64,000 nucleotides of DNA from Chelonoidis abingdonii. Its lineage: Eukaryota; Chordata; Testudines; Testudinidae. Both the position numbers and the translations under genes were made by a program. The notes below the pieces were generated by a model that was not told the origin of the DNA, searched no databases, and saw nothing but the letters and a program-made list of their open reading frames with translations. Below are positions 47,132 through 59,821 of the stretch, piece by piece (positions within the stretch are counted from its first letter, which is position 1; each line of letters begins with the position of its first letter). Location: assembly GCF_003597395.2 (NCBI RefSeq), contig NC_133778.1, forward strand, positions 20,896,897 through 20,960,896, in the 5' to 3' direction.

Positions 47132-47429
47132 CAGGGCCGGCTTTAGGCCTATTCCACCAATTGCCCCGAATCGGTCCCCACGCCCAGTGAGAATCCCTTC
47201 CCTGGCTAGAGGCGCCTTTTTCATTTTTACTCACCTGGCAGCACTCCAGGTCTTCAGCAGCACTTTGGCGATGGGTCCTTCACTAGCTCCAGGTCTTCAG
47301 CGGCACTTCACCAAAGTGCCACTGAAGAGTCGGAGCACTGCCCGGTGAGTACAAGCCCCACGTGTTTTATTACATTTTCTTTTTTTAAACTGTTCGAATT
47401 GGGCCCTGCACTTCCTAAAGCCGGCCCTG
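47132..47429. mobile_element. 298-bp hAT MITE with exact TSD
   Basis: The ends CAGGGCCGGCTTTAGG and CCTAAAGCCGGCCCTG are perfect 16-bp inverted repeats flanked by an exact 8-bp duplication GATAAGAG (47124-47131 and 47430-47437). Looks comparatively young. Confidence 0.92.
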
Positions 47430-47734
47430 GATAAGAGGTCCAGTAGCCGTTGAATATCTCACCTAGCGTGTTGTCCATGGCTCAGTCAACTGTTTTCCAA
47501 TGGAATCATGAGCACAAATGACGGAGGAGCTTGGAAAAGTTTGTTACCTTTATCCATATATATTCAAGATTCTGTGGTGTGCTGGATAAGGAAACCCTTT
47601 GAAGGGGCTTACGGATGAGATGTGAAAGTCTTCCAGATCTGTGCATGGTGTTGGCTTATTATGAATGCACTTACAATCAATAATACTGCTCAGCTATCTA
47701 GCAATTCACACATTCAGTGTTGTACAAACAGTAA

Positions 47735-47890
47735 TTAATCCTCAAACACTCCTATAAAGTAGGTATTGCTCCTGTTTTATAGATGGGGAAACAAAGACAG
47801 AAAAGTTATATCAAATTAGTTGCCCACAGCAAGTCAGTGTCAAAGCCAGGAGTAGAACTCAGAGTTATTGTCTCAAAATTCTGGGTTTAG
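47735..47890 (+). repeat. MIR/CORE-SINE fragment
   Basis: TTTTATAGATGGGGAAACAA, GTTGCCCACAGCAAGTCAG and AGCCAGGAGTAGAACTCAGA match the MIR core and 3' region in order. Confidence 0.65.
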
Positions 47891-47899
47891 AATGCTAGA

Positions 47900-49149
47900 C
47901 TACTGATAACATTTGACATGTATATATCACCTTCCACCCTGAGGGATGTGGAAGCATTTTACAAAACACTAAGCATGAATCATTTCATACTCACTGAAAT
48001 GCAGCTGCTGAATAACATTACACAGGAACAATATACATTGTTGAGAACAATACTATATGTCATTGAAACTGCAGGGAGAAATTAGGCAAAATGTAATTAC
48101 TCACACTGGAATGTGGCCAGACACCAAGTTAATATCCTGTCTTCCAAAAACATGCTATGAGATATGTATTAACCAGAAGTGGTTAGGATCTCAGTTTAAT
48201 CATCTAAAAGGCAGCACCAATAGTACTGTAGTACCTCTGGCATCATGCCATGGTATTGGATCAAAAGGAAATATGCCACCCACTGAATCAATATCTTTTC
48301 TTCCTTGGATATATTCTATCCGAGTGCCCGGAGACCTAACCTGGATTAGAAGGAGAGGACTTTTAAGGTCAAAGCTTGAGGTGTTCTGGCTGCAGGCTAA
48401 CAGATAATGAATGGATAGTGCAGAGAATTGCTTTCTGCAAAAATCTATGTTAAATTGGCAAATCATCTATTTTGCTAGCACAAGGCCATCTACACACAGA
48501 AGGGACTGACATACTGCATTATTTATTCATGTCCTCAGTTTTCTTTTGAATCACTTTCTTAATTGTGTTGTATGATTGCTCAGCAGTTTGCATATTTTTG
48601 CAGATTATAGGTATGAACTAATGTATTTTTCCTTTGCAGTTTCTAAAACTAAACACTATACTATCTCTTCCACTATGTCCCCCTTCTCCTGGAATAACAC
48701 ATGTATATAAGGAAAAATGCGTAATGCACTAGTCAGATCATATGCATATAACTGAGAAGAGATGGATCCTTTAAATTAAATTAAAGAACTTGAGGTCTTG
48801 TAGTTTAAAATGTAATTTCTCTCTCAAACATGTTTCTCTTGATTTTAATTTATTATAGTTTTGTGATTCTCATATGTATTTGTTTAAAACGCAAGAAAAA
48901 CATCTCTCAAAAATTGCCCTGATACTACTTAAAATTCTATAAGCCTGATAGACTCTATTGTTTGTATATTATATTTTTAAAATAGTATTTTATATATCCA
49001 AGGTCAATTGGTTGCATCTGTTAATGTCATTATGAGTTGCCACTGACTGGTTTTTAAAAAAAGCTTGTGTGTTGAATGCAATGTTATAAAAAAGGAAAAG
49101 GGCAAAACCCCTAGCAGAGAAAAGCATTTTCAAAAAGTAGTGAGTTTAT
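47900..49149. other. AT-rich intergenic stretch, no feature recognised
   Basis: No exon or repeat end recognised. Confidence 0.4.
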
Positions 49150-49157
49150 GTACTGAG

Positions 49158-50770
49158 TAGAGCTGTCCATTAATCATGCTGAACTCACGCAATTAACTAA
49201 CAAAAATTAATCGCAATTAATTGCACTTATAACAATAGAATGCCAATTGAAATGTATTAAATATTTTTTGATGTTTTTCTACATTTTCAATATTGATTTC
49301 AATTACAACACAGAATACAAAGTGCCCAGTGCAAATATTTGTAAACAAAAGAAATAGTATTTTTCAATTCACCTCATACAAGTACTGAAACACAATCTCT
49401 TTATTGTGAAACTATAATTTACAAATGCAGATTATTTTTGGTTACATAATTGCACTCACAAACAAAACAAACAAAGCTTTAGTGCCTAGAAGTCCACTCA
49501 GTTTTACTTCTTATTCTGCCAATCGCTAAGACAAACAAGTTTGTGTACATTGATGGGAGATACTGCTGCCTGCTTCTCATTTACAATATCACCTGAAAGT
49601 GAAAACAAGCATTTGCATGGCACTTTTGTAGTCGGTGTTGCAAGGTATTTACATGCCAGATATGCTAAACATTCATATGTCCTTTTCATGCTTCAGCTAC
49701 CGTTCCAGAGGACATGCGTCCATGCTGATGATGCTTGTTAAAAAAAAAATGCATCAATTAAATTTATGATTGTACTCCTTGGAAGGAGAATTGTATGTCT
49801 CCTGCTCTGTTTTACCCGCATTCTGCATATATTTCATGTTATAGCAGTCTCGGCTGATGACCTAGCACATGTTCATTTTAAGAACACTTTCACAGCAGAT
49901 TTGACAAAACCCAAAGAACCTACCGATGTGAGATTTCTAAAAATAGCTACAGTACTCGACCTAAGGTTTAAGAATCAGAAGTCCCATCCAAAATCTGAGA
50001 GAGACGAGGTGTGGAGCATGCTTTCAGAAGTCTAAAAAGAGCAACACTCTGATGCGGAAACTACAGAACACAAACCAAAAAAAAAAAAAACAACCTTCTG
50101 CTGGTGGCATCTGACTCAGATGATGAAAATGAACGTGCATCAGTCTGCACTGCTTTGGATTGTTATCAAGCAGAACCTATCATCTGCATGGAAGCATGTC
50201 CTCTCGAATGGTAGTTGAAGCATGAAGGGATATATGAATCTTTAGAGCATCTGGCACATAAATATCTTGCAATGCCAGCTACAACAGTGCCATGCAAATG
50301 CCTGTTCTCACCTTCAGGTGACATTGTAAACAAGAAACAGGCAGCATTATTTCCTGCAAGTTGTAACCAACCTTGTTTGTCTAAGTGATTGTCTGACCAA
50401 GAAGTAGGACTGAGTGGACTTGTAGGCTCTAAGGTTTTACATTGTTTTATTTTTGAATGCATTTTTTTGTACATAATTCTACATTTGTAAGTTCAACTTT
50501 CATGATAAAGAGATTGCACTACAGTACTTGTAGGAGGTGAACTGAACATTTTTTTGATAGTTCAAATAGTAATAAAAATAAATATAAAGTGAGCACTGTA
50601 CACTTTGTATTCTGTGTTGTAATTTAAATTAATATTTGAAAATATAGTAAAAATCAAAAATATTTAAAATAAATGGTATTGTATTGTTAACAGCATGACT
50701 AATTGTGATTATTTTTTTTCTAATCGCAAGACTAATTGTGATTAATTTTTTTAATTGCTTGACAGCCCTA
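49158..50770 (+). mobile_element. foldback hAT element with partial transposase and perfect 8-bp TSD
   Basis: An exact GTACTGAG duplication flanks the element (49150-49157 and 50771-50778). The termini are TAGAGCTGTC and GACAGCCCTA. The left arm (49158-about 49735) is an inverted copy of the right arm (about 50179-50770); both encode the C-terminal end of a hAT transposase, left on the minus strand (YLATPTTKVPCKCLFSLSGD), right on the plus strand (YLAMPATTVPCKCLFS). The centre carries an upstream transposase piece in plus orientation (FLKIATVLDLRFKNQKS, SERDEVWSML). The N-terminal half is missing, so it is non-autonomous. Confidence 0.88.
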
Positions 50771-50779
50771 GTACTGAGT

Positions 50780-51965
50780 GAAGTAAAGTTGTAAAATCAG
50801 TGTTGGCAAAGCAATAAATGACTCATGAATGCCTTTCTTGATTAGCAGAAATAGTTCTCTGTCTACAGACATAGATAGGATTCTGCTTGCATTTCACAAG
50901 GAATCTAGCTCTGACTATTGTCAATTCTATTTTTAAGCACATAAGACTGAGACAGGCTCTCATGCTATTGTATTATTTTATAGTCACGTGAAATCCTCAG
51001 GTCCAGGTGGCTGTCGCTGTTTGTGAACCTGATTCTTGATCTGTAAAGTGATCTCATCTGTTTTGGCAGAGAGCCATTTTATTTTTAGGACAGTCATTGC
51101 TATGGTTACAGTGAAGGCAGACTTGGTTCTTAGTATCCCTGATCGTGGAATGTTTTCTATGTAAATATTAGTAACAATAAAATAATGGTGAAATTATCTC
51201 TAGTCAGTGTATCATGTGCATGTAGGGAGGAAAAAAATATATACCACAATAGTTTTAGAACATGAATAAGCATTTTATTTACAATTAAACAACATTTTTA
51301 CATTCCACAAAACACCAAAAATTAATCATAAACCACATTGATGAGCTACATTCATCACTGGTGTAATCTATCAAACCATTGAGTTGCACTCACTTAGCTA
51401 AGCAGTAAATTTGGCTCACAGGAGTCAAGCCTGCTTAACTGAATCTGGGAAACTATAGCTGTTTGCATGTAAAGTCTATGAGGCTATGAAATCACTTCAT
51501 TTCTTCATCCTACAAATAATCGTGGACCCAGATTCATAAGAGTATCCCTATTCAAGACAGCATTTACGCATGTGCTTAATTTTAAGTGCTTAAAGTTAAG
51601 CATGCACTTAAGCGCTGTCCTGCATAGGAATAGAGTTAAACACTTGCTTTCATGCTGTACTGAGTTGAGACTGAAATGAGTAAGAAGGCAGGGAATTGAC
51701 AATTCAATTGCTGCTATTATTCTGAAACTCTGAAGACACAGGACTAGGCGATTCAGAACTGTGCATATTGTTCCTTGTTCCTCTATAAACTCATTATAAT
51801 ATAGTCCCCCTGTTACGGTTCTTTTCCAGAAAATGAAGAACCTCTGAAATCATCAGAACAGTTTTATGATGTTTCTTAATGATCTTTAAACAGAACGATC
51901 TGCTCTCTATAAAGTACAACTTGTAAGCAATATCTATCAAGTAATGTAACAGGTTATTACATGTA
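50780..51965. other. intergenic stretch with one short palindromic MITE-like segment
   Basis: At about 51525-51640 a self-complementary segment (TTTAAGTGCTTAAAGTTAAG, GCATGTGC/GCATGCAC) resembles the family at 63398. Nothing else recognised. Confidence 0.45.
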
Positions 51966-51972
51966 TCATAGC

Positions 51973-52595
51973 TAAGGCTATGTTTTAGTCACAGGTATAT
52001 TTTAGTAAAAGTCATGGACGAGTTATGGGCAGTAAACAAAAATTCACAGCCTGTGATCTGTCCATAACCTGTACCATATACCGCTAACTAAATCTTTGGA
52101 GGGGCAAGGGGGCAGTCCGAGGGTGACACGGGTGCCTGGGGGAGGTGACCTGGGACCCCCGCTGATGCTGGGGGATAGAGGTTTGGCAGACTCTCTACCC
52201 GGCTCTTCGCAGCTTCCCAGAAGCGGCGACATCCCTCTCTTAGCTCTGTGCGCTGCCCCTACCCCAACCACTGGCTCAGCAGCTCCCATTGGCAGTGAAC
52301 TGCAGCAATGGGAGCTGCAGGGGCCGTGCCTGTGGGTGGAGGCAGCTCGTGGAGCTAGGAGCTGAGGGAGGGATATGTTGCTGCTTCCGGGGAGCCACCC
52401 AAGGTAAGCACCGCCTAGAGACCTCACCCCCGCCCACACCCCAACCACCTGCCTTGAGTCCCCTCTCACACGCACCCAAACTCCTGCTGCTGCTGCTGTG
52501 TGTGTGAGATGCCCTGAGACTGCCCAGCAGCGGCCGCTGCAGAAGTCCCAGAGGTACCAGAAAGTCATTGAATCCGTGACCTCCTTGACAAACTC
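51973..52595. mobile_element. non-autonomous DNA transposon (AAAGTCATGGAC type)
   Basis: The left part GGCTATGTTTTAGTCACAGG, with AAAGTCATGGACGAGTTATG, and the right part AAAGTCATTGAATCCGTGACC, with CTTGACAAACTCTC, belong to a common turtle repeat. The GC-rich middle holds a CAGCTCCCATTGGCAGTGAA block and a (CTG)5 run. Confidence 0.55.
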
Positions 52596-52802
52596 TCAGT
52601 CTTAATCATATCACATACATAAATGTTTACATGGCACATTTTACATTATGGTCTTTATACTCAAATTACAGATATTGGTTCAATCCCATTTTCAGTGTAC
52701 CTCTGAGAGTCTTTGACAATAAAATAATAATAATGTACAGCCAGACCTTCAGCTGGTTGAAATTAATGGATATCCCATTTACATCTGACCCGTGACATTT
52801 AA

Positions 52803-52873
52803 GGGCCTGATCCTGCACCGCTGAAGTCAAGGAAATACACCCACTGATTTCAATGGAAGCAAGATCAGGCTCT
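52803..52873. mobile_element. short palindromic MITE (GGCCTGATCCTGC type)
   Basis: Begins GGCCTGATCCTGCACC and ends GCAAGATCAGGC; the centre GAAGTCAA/TTTCAATGGAAG is also partly self-complementary. Confidence 0.6.
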
Positions 52874-52879
52874 AAATAA

Positions 52880-55045
52880 ATACATGCCTGCATGCTGAAG
52901 CACTTGGAGTGCTCTGTAACAATTCAAAATTACAATGAGATACAGAAAATAAAATCTCAACACAATAGCACCTGCAGATTAGTTTTTAAAGGTTTTTTTG
53001 AAGACTGTAAGAGAACTAAGATAAACCACTAGCAGTTCATGACATACCTTAAGGCCACCATAGCATAAAAAAAAATATCAAAAGTATGCACATCAAAAGG
53101 GCACACCATCCACCGCTACACAGTATTCCTGTTGTGCTGCAAAGAGCATGTTTGGTGGGTGGCATACACATGTCTGATGCACAAGACTCGTCAGCATTTA
53201 AAAATATACTGTAGCTAGTGTTAGCTTGAGTAATACTTGTTTTTTTCTATGCTTCCATCTAAAACCAAGACATAAGCACAATTTCATACTGGACCCAGCT
53301 GGAATAAACAGTGCACACCAGCCAATCCACATGTGTATTCAGGAGGTGGCACCTGGGGCTCAGTGTGGAAATATTTTGTACAGTGTACCTCACACAGCAT
53401 CTCTTGTTTTGCTTCACAGAGAATGACACAAGAGCATGAGATGCTTAAGAAAGGATTAAATAAGACAACAAGCCTTAGTAAAACAAGATGTTGTATAAAC
53501 ATCATGTTGGGAAAATATCATATGGAGATGTAAAACTCCACTGAAAAGTACAGCTGCAGTCCCAAGATCACAGACATTTACTGGGCTGTGAAAATAAAGC
53601 TTTGTCGTAAGAAGAGTTGTATGAAAAGTGGCATTTTAGCAAATGTAACCCTCCCCTTCTAGGAAATAGGAATCAGGAGTTTTGCACTCCTGTATTGTAT
53701 CATGATATGATTATTGCAAGAAACCCTCTCTTGCCAGCACCCTCACACTGAAAGCACACTGCATGACATTTGGTGTTAAAGCAATGTCATAGAAAAGTAG
53801 GGTAAGGAAAACTGTGACCTTTCCTCATGTAATGCTGTGAACATGCATATTCCCTGTTAACCTAGGCTAAACTGAGGTTGCAGATCAGAAGGGGAAATGA
53901 TTATGTTACACTAAAAATAATATCAACAGGATCTTATAAGGCAAAATGCCACATTTATTGCAAATACAACAGACAGTTGTTACATTCATTCATTCACTCA
54001 AACACGTTCTGCATTAATCAGTTATAGTTACCAGCCTGGAAGCTGCTCCTGACAGAATACTGGCCAGGTATCCTGTCCATGAGAGTGGAGCGAAGTCTCT
54101 GTCATGCGCACCTGATGCTCCTGGAGGGTGGTAGCAGAACCAGAGACTCAAAGTTCTTAGTCTTTAGAGTCCATTTTTATAGGAATTTATTCCCATGTCA
54201 GTCTATGGGAATTGCTTCATCCTGCTGTTGCTGAATCAATCAGCAGGTGGCACATTCCTGATGGCTCTGTGCTGTCAGATGCTGGTTTTTCTCATCCTTT
54301 GAGATGGTGAGGTGGATTCCATTTTGCCCTCCGGGGGTCATCTGGTTGTTCCCACTTGACACCTTCTTCAGCCGATGGATACTGCATTCCTAGGCTGGCA
54401 CCTCCCTGATCATTCATGTAAACCAAGCATTCATTCACATACATTCCTTCTTTAATCACATTTATTTTACTGTCTCCACCATTTTCAGGGTGTTACTAAT
54501 TTATTTGAGACTCCCTGCCCTTTGATTACAGAGGGAGGTTGTTTTTTTTCTGTGCTGTCTCTAAGACCAGTTGCGTTAGAATGTATCCTTTTGAGTGGAG
54601 AGTTAATTAACAGCTTGCCACGTTTGTTTACACAGTATCAATTACAGAGTATGTTCAGAGAACAGTCAATTGACTGTTTGCAAGTTTTACATAGCAATAA
54701 AGTATCTTTCTGAGAACAGATGCAATCAATGGCTTACAAGTTTTACACAGAGAGTAGCTTGTAAATTAACAATAAATCCAAGAGATCTTTTACTTGGTAA
54801 TGCTATGAGATTTAAATTATGGATTTAAATTATGGGGGAGCAATTATGGGAATCACCTTCATTTCTAATATAAACCTTCTTTAATATCCTACAATAACAC
54901 AGACATGATTGCCATGTGTGATGGTATATCCATGGACACTATAAGCAAGGAAAAATCACTATTCTATCTGTCTAGGTTTTTATAACAGCACTTACCTTCA
55001 TATTTCTAAGGCCATGAATCAGGAAAACATTTAAGCACACCCTTA
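52880..55045. other. intergenic stretch, possible unclassified LTR-like block
   Basis: No exon recognised. The block at about 53940-54560 has a sharper composition change and could be an old LTR, but no ends were found. Confidence 0.3.
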
Positions 55046-55065
55046 AGTCACATTGACTTTGAAGT

Positions 55066-55197
55066 ATCAGAGGGGTAGCTGTGTGTTAGTCTGGATCTGT
55101 ATAAGCAGCAGAGAATCCTGTGGCACCTTATAGACTAACAGAAGTTTTGGAGGGTGAGCTTTCCTGGGTGAATACCCACTTCCTCAGACGCAGTTTC
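55066..55197 (-). mobile_element. Penelope-like element end with hammerhead-like core
   Basis: On the minus strand: CTGAGGA, then AGTGGGT-ATTC-ACCCAG, then GAAAGC. Further on come TTAGTCTATAAGGTGCCACA and CAGATCCAGACTAACACACA. Both CUGANGA and GAAA core boxes are retained. It is bracketed by TTGACTTTGAAGT copies. Confidence 0.75.
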
Positions 55198-55239
55198 TTG
55201 ACTTTGAAGTCAGACGCAGTTACTTGACTTTGAAGTAAC

Positions 55240-56720
55240 TGACACACTGTGCTATCGGTAGCACCAGGTAGGTAAAGGTGGTAGGTGCTGGATAACTAGG
55301 GACAGACCATGATATTTACCTGTACTGGATTTATTTTAATATTTTTGTTGTTGCTTTTTCATTTTGGTTTTATTCTTCATTTAAATATTTCAATTTCACT
55401 TTGCATTGGTTCAAGCTACATAAAGACATTGTAGCTGTTGGACCACATGGCAAGGATGAATGAGGTGCTATATGGACAGTCAAACTCTACTGCTAAAGGG
55501 CAACTGGAATATTTCTTCTTTCTGCTGTTCATAAAATGCATTTTCAGAGTGTTGATTACATGGCTATAAACATGTAGACCTACCACTATTCATTGACAAT
55601 AGTTTAAAATACAGATAACATATTTGCATTTATTCCTAACAATCCGTGTAATCAGAGCTATTTCTCATGCAGAGAAAACATTCCAAAAGCTTGTGCTTTC
55701 CTTCACTCACACCAAAAAACCCACGCAACAGCTTGAGGGCTATTAGCACCATGGGGTGAGGCAAATGGATGGCCTGTGTCTTGATCTCTGTTCTTTGCTA
55801 CAGTATCCTCAGAGATAGGTATCCATTTTGATGAAGGAGCTATCTGACTATAAAGTACTGCTACACACTGTCAAAGCACATCATGTGGACCTTTTCAGGA
55901 TTTTTACTACTTCCATCTCTTCTGGCAGCAGGCAGAAGCATCTGTGAATTTGGAATCTATCTTCACTGTTGACTTTAAATTTGGTATACAAGCAAACTAA
56001 TGACTTAGTACTATGAGCGAGTTTTACATGCAGTGTTAAGTTGATTAGCCGTTAACACCCATGATTTCTTGGTACCCAAACGTTGAAGTACAGTAATTGT
56101 AAAAATTCTGTAACAAATAACACAGCAGAGCTTTAGATTTATTATTAAATGGTTTTCAGATCCATTTGCAAGTTAAATCTATTACCACCTTTTTCAGTCT
56201 CAGCTCTGCAAACTCAGCCTAGGATCCGAATGACAAAATAGGATCTTGCTAACATCGCTGCTACTAAATATTTTGCATTTGGAACTTTTAGCTAACCATT
56301 CTTTTGATGATGCAGAAGCTATAGCACAATTCAGCTCACTTTATAGCACTACAGAACCAAAATAGATAACAGGGTAAATAGTAATTTATTTTATTCATAA
56401 CAGTGAGAAACTAACTCTAAAGACAGACAGGAAATAAATCTCAAAAAGGTGTTATCTAGCCAAAAAGGATTAATGTAAATAGCCAATAGCCATGTGGGTG
56501 CATCAAGTGTTTAGTGAAGAAAACCAGAGTACATAATAAATATTAGGGTTGGAAAGAAGCTCAAGTCATGCAGTCCATTCCACTGCATCAGTGAATGACA
56601 GTAATCAAATTTCTATAGCACACGTTTTGTTCCCTCTTAACTTTACATCAAGTGGTATCCTAACTATGACAATTCAGCAACTTTCCTTAGCAAATCATTC
56701 TATTGTCTGAGCTTACTGTT
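55240..56720. other. intergenic stretch, no feature recognised
   Basis: AT-rich; no exon or transposon end recognised. Confidence 0.4.
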
Positions 56721-56726
56721 AAAAGG

Positions 56727-56817
56727 TGACAAAGAGTCCTGTGGCACCTTAAAGACTAACAGAAGTATTGGAGCATGAGCTTTTGTGGGTGAATACCCAC
56801 TTCGTCAGATGCGTTAA
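56727..56817 (-). mobile_element. Penelope-like element end with hammerhead-like core
   Basis: On the minus strand: CTGACGA, then a perfect six-pair stem GTGGGT-ATTC-ACCCAC, then AAAA (GAAA expected), then GC-TCAT-GC followed by TC. TTAGTCTTTAAGGTGCCACA follows. Confidence 0.75.
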
Positions 56818-56829
56818 AAGGAGGTCCAT

Positions 56830-58850
56830 GATTGTATTTACATTTTTCTTCTGTTTTAGGGCATCACTTGCAACAAGAAAATGATTTCCATTGACTTCCT
56901 TTCTTTGGTAGCTATGATTCTGACATTCCCAATGAAAGATCTTTTCTGGAAACTACAAATCCAGTTATTTTAACCTCTCTCCAAAGTTAATATTTTTGAA
57001 ATCTTTTACTATATTTGTCCTGCTTTTGGATTCTAAAGACACAAGGCAACATGATTGCTACACAATTGAGATCAGAATTAACACCTTACACAATGCAGAG
57101 AAGAGTCTGTATGTATTTTATAGTGCAATGTTCCAACTTACACATTGGCAGACATGTCAAAGAATGGATAATTTAGTAAGTTTAAAATCTGGACCAAAGC
57201 AGCCACTCTAACATCCTTCACATCTTGTAATAAAAATGTTGAGCTGAAATATATAAACAAATGTTAAATCTGGCAGCAACTCACAGCAAATTTTCTTATT
57301 ACAACACACGTAGGATATTAAAGTGAGGTGTGTCTCTTTTTTAAAACGGATTAGTTAAGAGCTATCAGTTTGTCTTCATATTAAAAAACAGTAACAAATG
57401 GACGACTTTTATATATACGTCTATAAACTAAATCCATACAACAGAACCATTTAATTACTGTTGAAAACAGCATAAATGGAGAAAATATTAGACTTCTAAA
57501 TATTTAATGTGTGACAATGTTCTGTTGATATATAAATTGGGACATTAGGTGTTCTAATCATACAATGAAATCATAAAATCAAATTAAAAAAATAAATCCA
57601 ACTCTTGTAATTTTCACTCAGTGTGACACTGTAACAGCCATTATATGTAGTACTTGTTTCTATCTTGATGTTCTTCCACTTATTCACAAAAAATTATCAA
57701 AAACTGTGTAAAATAAAAGCCATTGTATTTTCTTATTGCATCATTGTTGATGTGAACGGTAAACTATCAATCTTTTTCTTGTGCTGCTTTTAGCAGCCTA
57801 CCAATCCCACTCTTCCTGAAAGACATTGGCGAAGATTTAAACTCTCTGTGCTTCTAAGGGAACAATTTATTTAGATATTTGTCTGCAAAATTTGTAACTC
57901 CCATGGGCCCACGTGAAGAGGAGCCCCTGGCTCCCCACAGAGGTAATGTAAGGAGAATGGAAATCAATTCCTGTTCCCCTCTCCCAGCTGCTGACATGCC
58001 CATAGCAGCCCTGCCAACACCCCACAAGCAGCTTCCTTAAACTATCTCCCAAAAAGCTAATGTTTTTTAATTAAAAAAAACACACTGTAGTTTTCCTATA
58101 TAACCGAATTTAAGATATGATTACTACTCTCTGAGCTATGAATTAGAATGTACTACCTTACCATACAGTCAAGTCTATGGATAAAAATTTGTTTTTGGTT
58201 TATAGATGAGTTATTTTATGTATAAAATCTGGATATTCTGACCAAGTGTCATTAAAAACCCCTTGCCAACTAGCAGTGTGGAGCATTTTGGGGTTTTCAT
58301 AGATTCATTTGAAGTTATATGTATTTTCTTGAGTTCTGAGGATATATATTCTCTATCTTTGTTATCCTGTTTTAATTGTCTCCTGAAAAAAACATTTGTT
58401 TTTGAAATACGTTTTAGAAGATCTTTCTGTAACACTCAGTGCAACTGAGGCAGTAAAGAGAAAGTCTCTCTCCTATCTCGCAGTCACATTCTCGTTTACT
58501 TTTTTGCAGCACTGAAGTTGGCTCAGTAGATTATCCTGTGTAAGATACTTTCCCAATCAGTTTCCACAGTTGCAACTAATATTATTCTATAAAGTTTTCT
58601 TCTCTGCAGTACATAGCTTAATTAAAAAATAAGTTACCTTTGGAGGATCTGGAATCTGGACCAGAAGAAATAATAAATTGGAAGTCTTAGGAATAAAGAA
58701 ATATTGTAATTTTGAGTACCCAAAACATACTAAGAGTTGCTGGTATCTCTAAGGAAAATTGTATGGTTAGCATCCTTGGAAAATTAAAATTTGTTTCAGT
58801 TCTAATACTATTTTTGACCTGCTCATCTTAAAATATACAAAGTATTTTGA
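56830..58850. other. AT-rich intergenic stretch, no feature recognised
   Basis: No exon or transposon end recognised. Confidence 0.4.
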
Positions 58851-58862
58851 ATTCCAAATAAG

Positions 58863-58954
58863 CAGGGCTTTGGAGCGGAGCAGTTCTGGAGCAGTGGAGC
58901 TGCAGGTTTTTGCCTGGAGCTGGAGCGGAGCCAAAGCACAGCTCCAAAGCCCTG
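58863..58954. mobile_element. 92-bp hAT MITE
   Basis: The ends CAGGGCTTTGGAGC and GCTCCAAAGCCCTG are perfect 14-bp inverted repeats. Flanks CAAATAAG and CAAATAGG are an 8-bp duplication with one change. The interior is a series of GGAGC/GCTCC words. Confidence 0.9.
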
Positions 58955-59527
58955 CAAATAGGGGCTCAATGTTTAGGATTCCTGTTAAATCTGTTTCACA
59001 TATTACTGTTAAAACTCGAAAAGCAGTTGAACTAGAAAGGTAATAGCTCACATTTAGAGTGAAAAAGGTTACTGTAACATTTTCAAAAAGGATCTGTGCT
59101 TTTTCCAAATGTTAAAAAGTCTAGGCTAGCTCACAGAAAGATGCTTCTACAGACAGAATGTATCTTTCTGGGTTTTACAACTTGGTAGGGTTGCTATTCT
59201 GAAGATCAAAGAATATTTGCTCCACAACATGAATGATGTAAAATAATTTCTAGCTACTCAAATAATGGAGATGCTTGAGCTGTAGATACAAAGTTTTTTC
59301 TAGATTTGGATACCAGCTTCTGAATACATATTGAAATGAGAACATTATCTCGCCCTGCATTGTTAGCTTGAGATATAACTTGGAGTTTTGCCTCCAAACC
59401 CAACTCTCAGTCACACCAAGATCTCTCTCTCATTTGTGGTACTTTAAGCTTAAACTAGCTGAATGGTGTGGGGGGGGGGGCAGGGTTAAGATACACTGCT
59501 GCTGACGCTGGAGAATGCAGCAGCTGA

Positions 59528-59821
59528 GGCCACGTCTATACGACGCGCCATATCGGCACGTTACAATCGATTGCTCGGGAATCGATATATCGCGTCTCAT
59601 CTAGACGCGATATATCGATCCCTGAGCGCGCTTACATCGATTCCGGAACTCCACCAAAACCAACGGAGTTCCGGAATCGACATGGCGAGCCGCGCACATC
59701 GATCCCGCGCGGTGAAGACGGGTGAGTAGATCGATTTTAGATAATCAATTTCAGCTACGCTATTCTCGTAGCTGAAATTGCGTATCTAAAATCGATTTTC
59801 ACGCGTTGTGTAGACCTGGCC
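59528..59821. mobile_element. CpG-rich MITE, copy C (TGA duplication)
   Basis: The ends GGCCACGTCTATACGACGC and GTGTAGACCTGGCC are inverted repeats flanked by TGA on both sides. It is the best preserved of three copies, with many intact CpGs (ATCGATATATCGCGTCTC, GGAATCGACATGGCGAGCCG). Confidence 0.9.
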
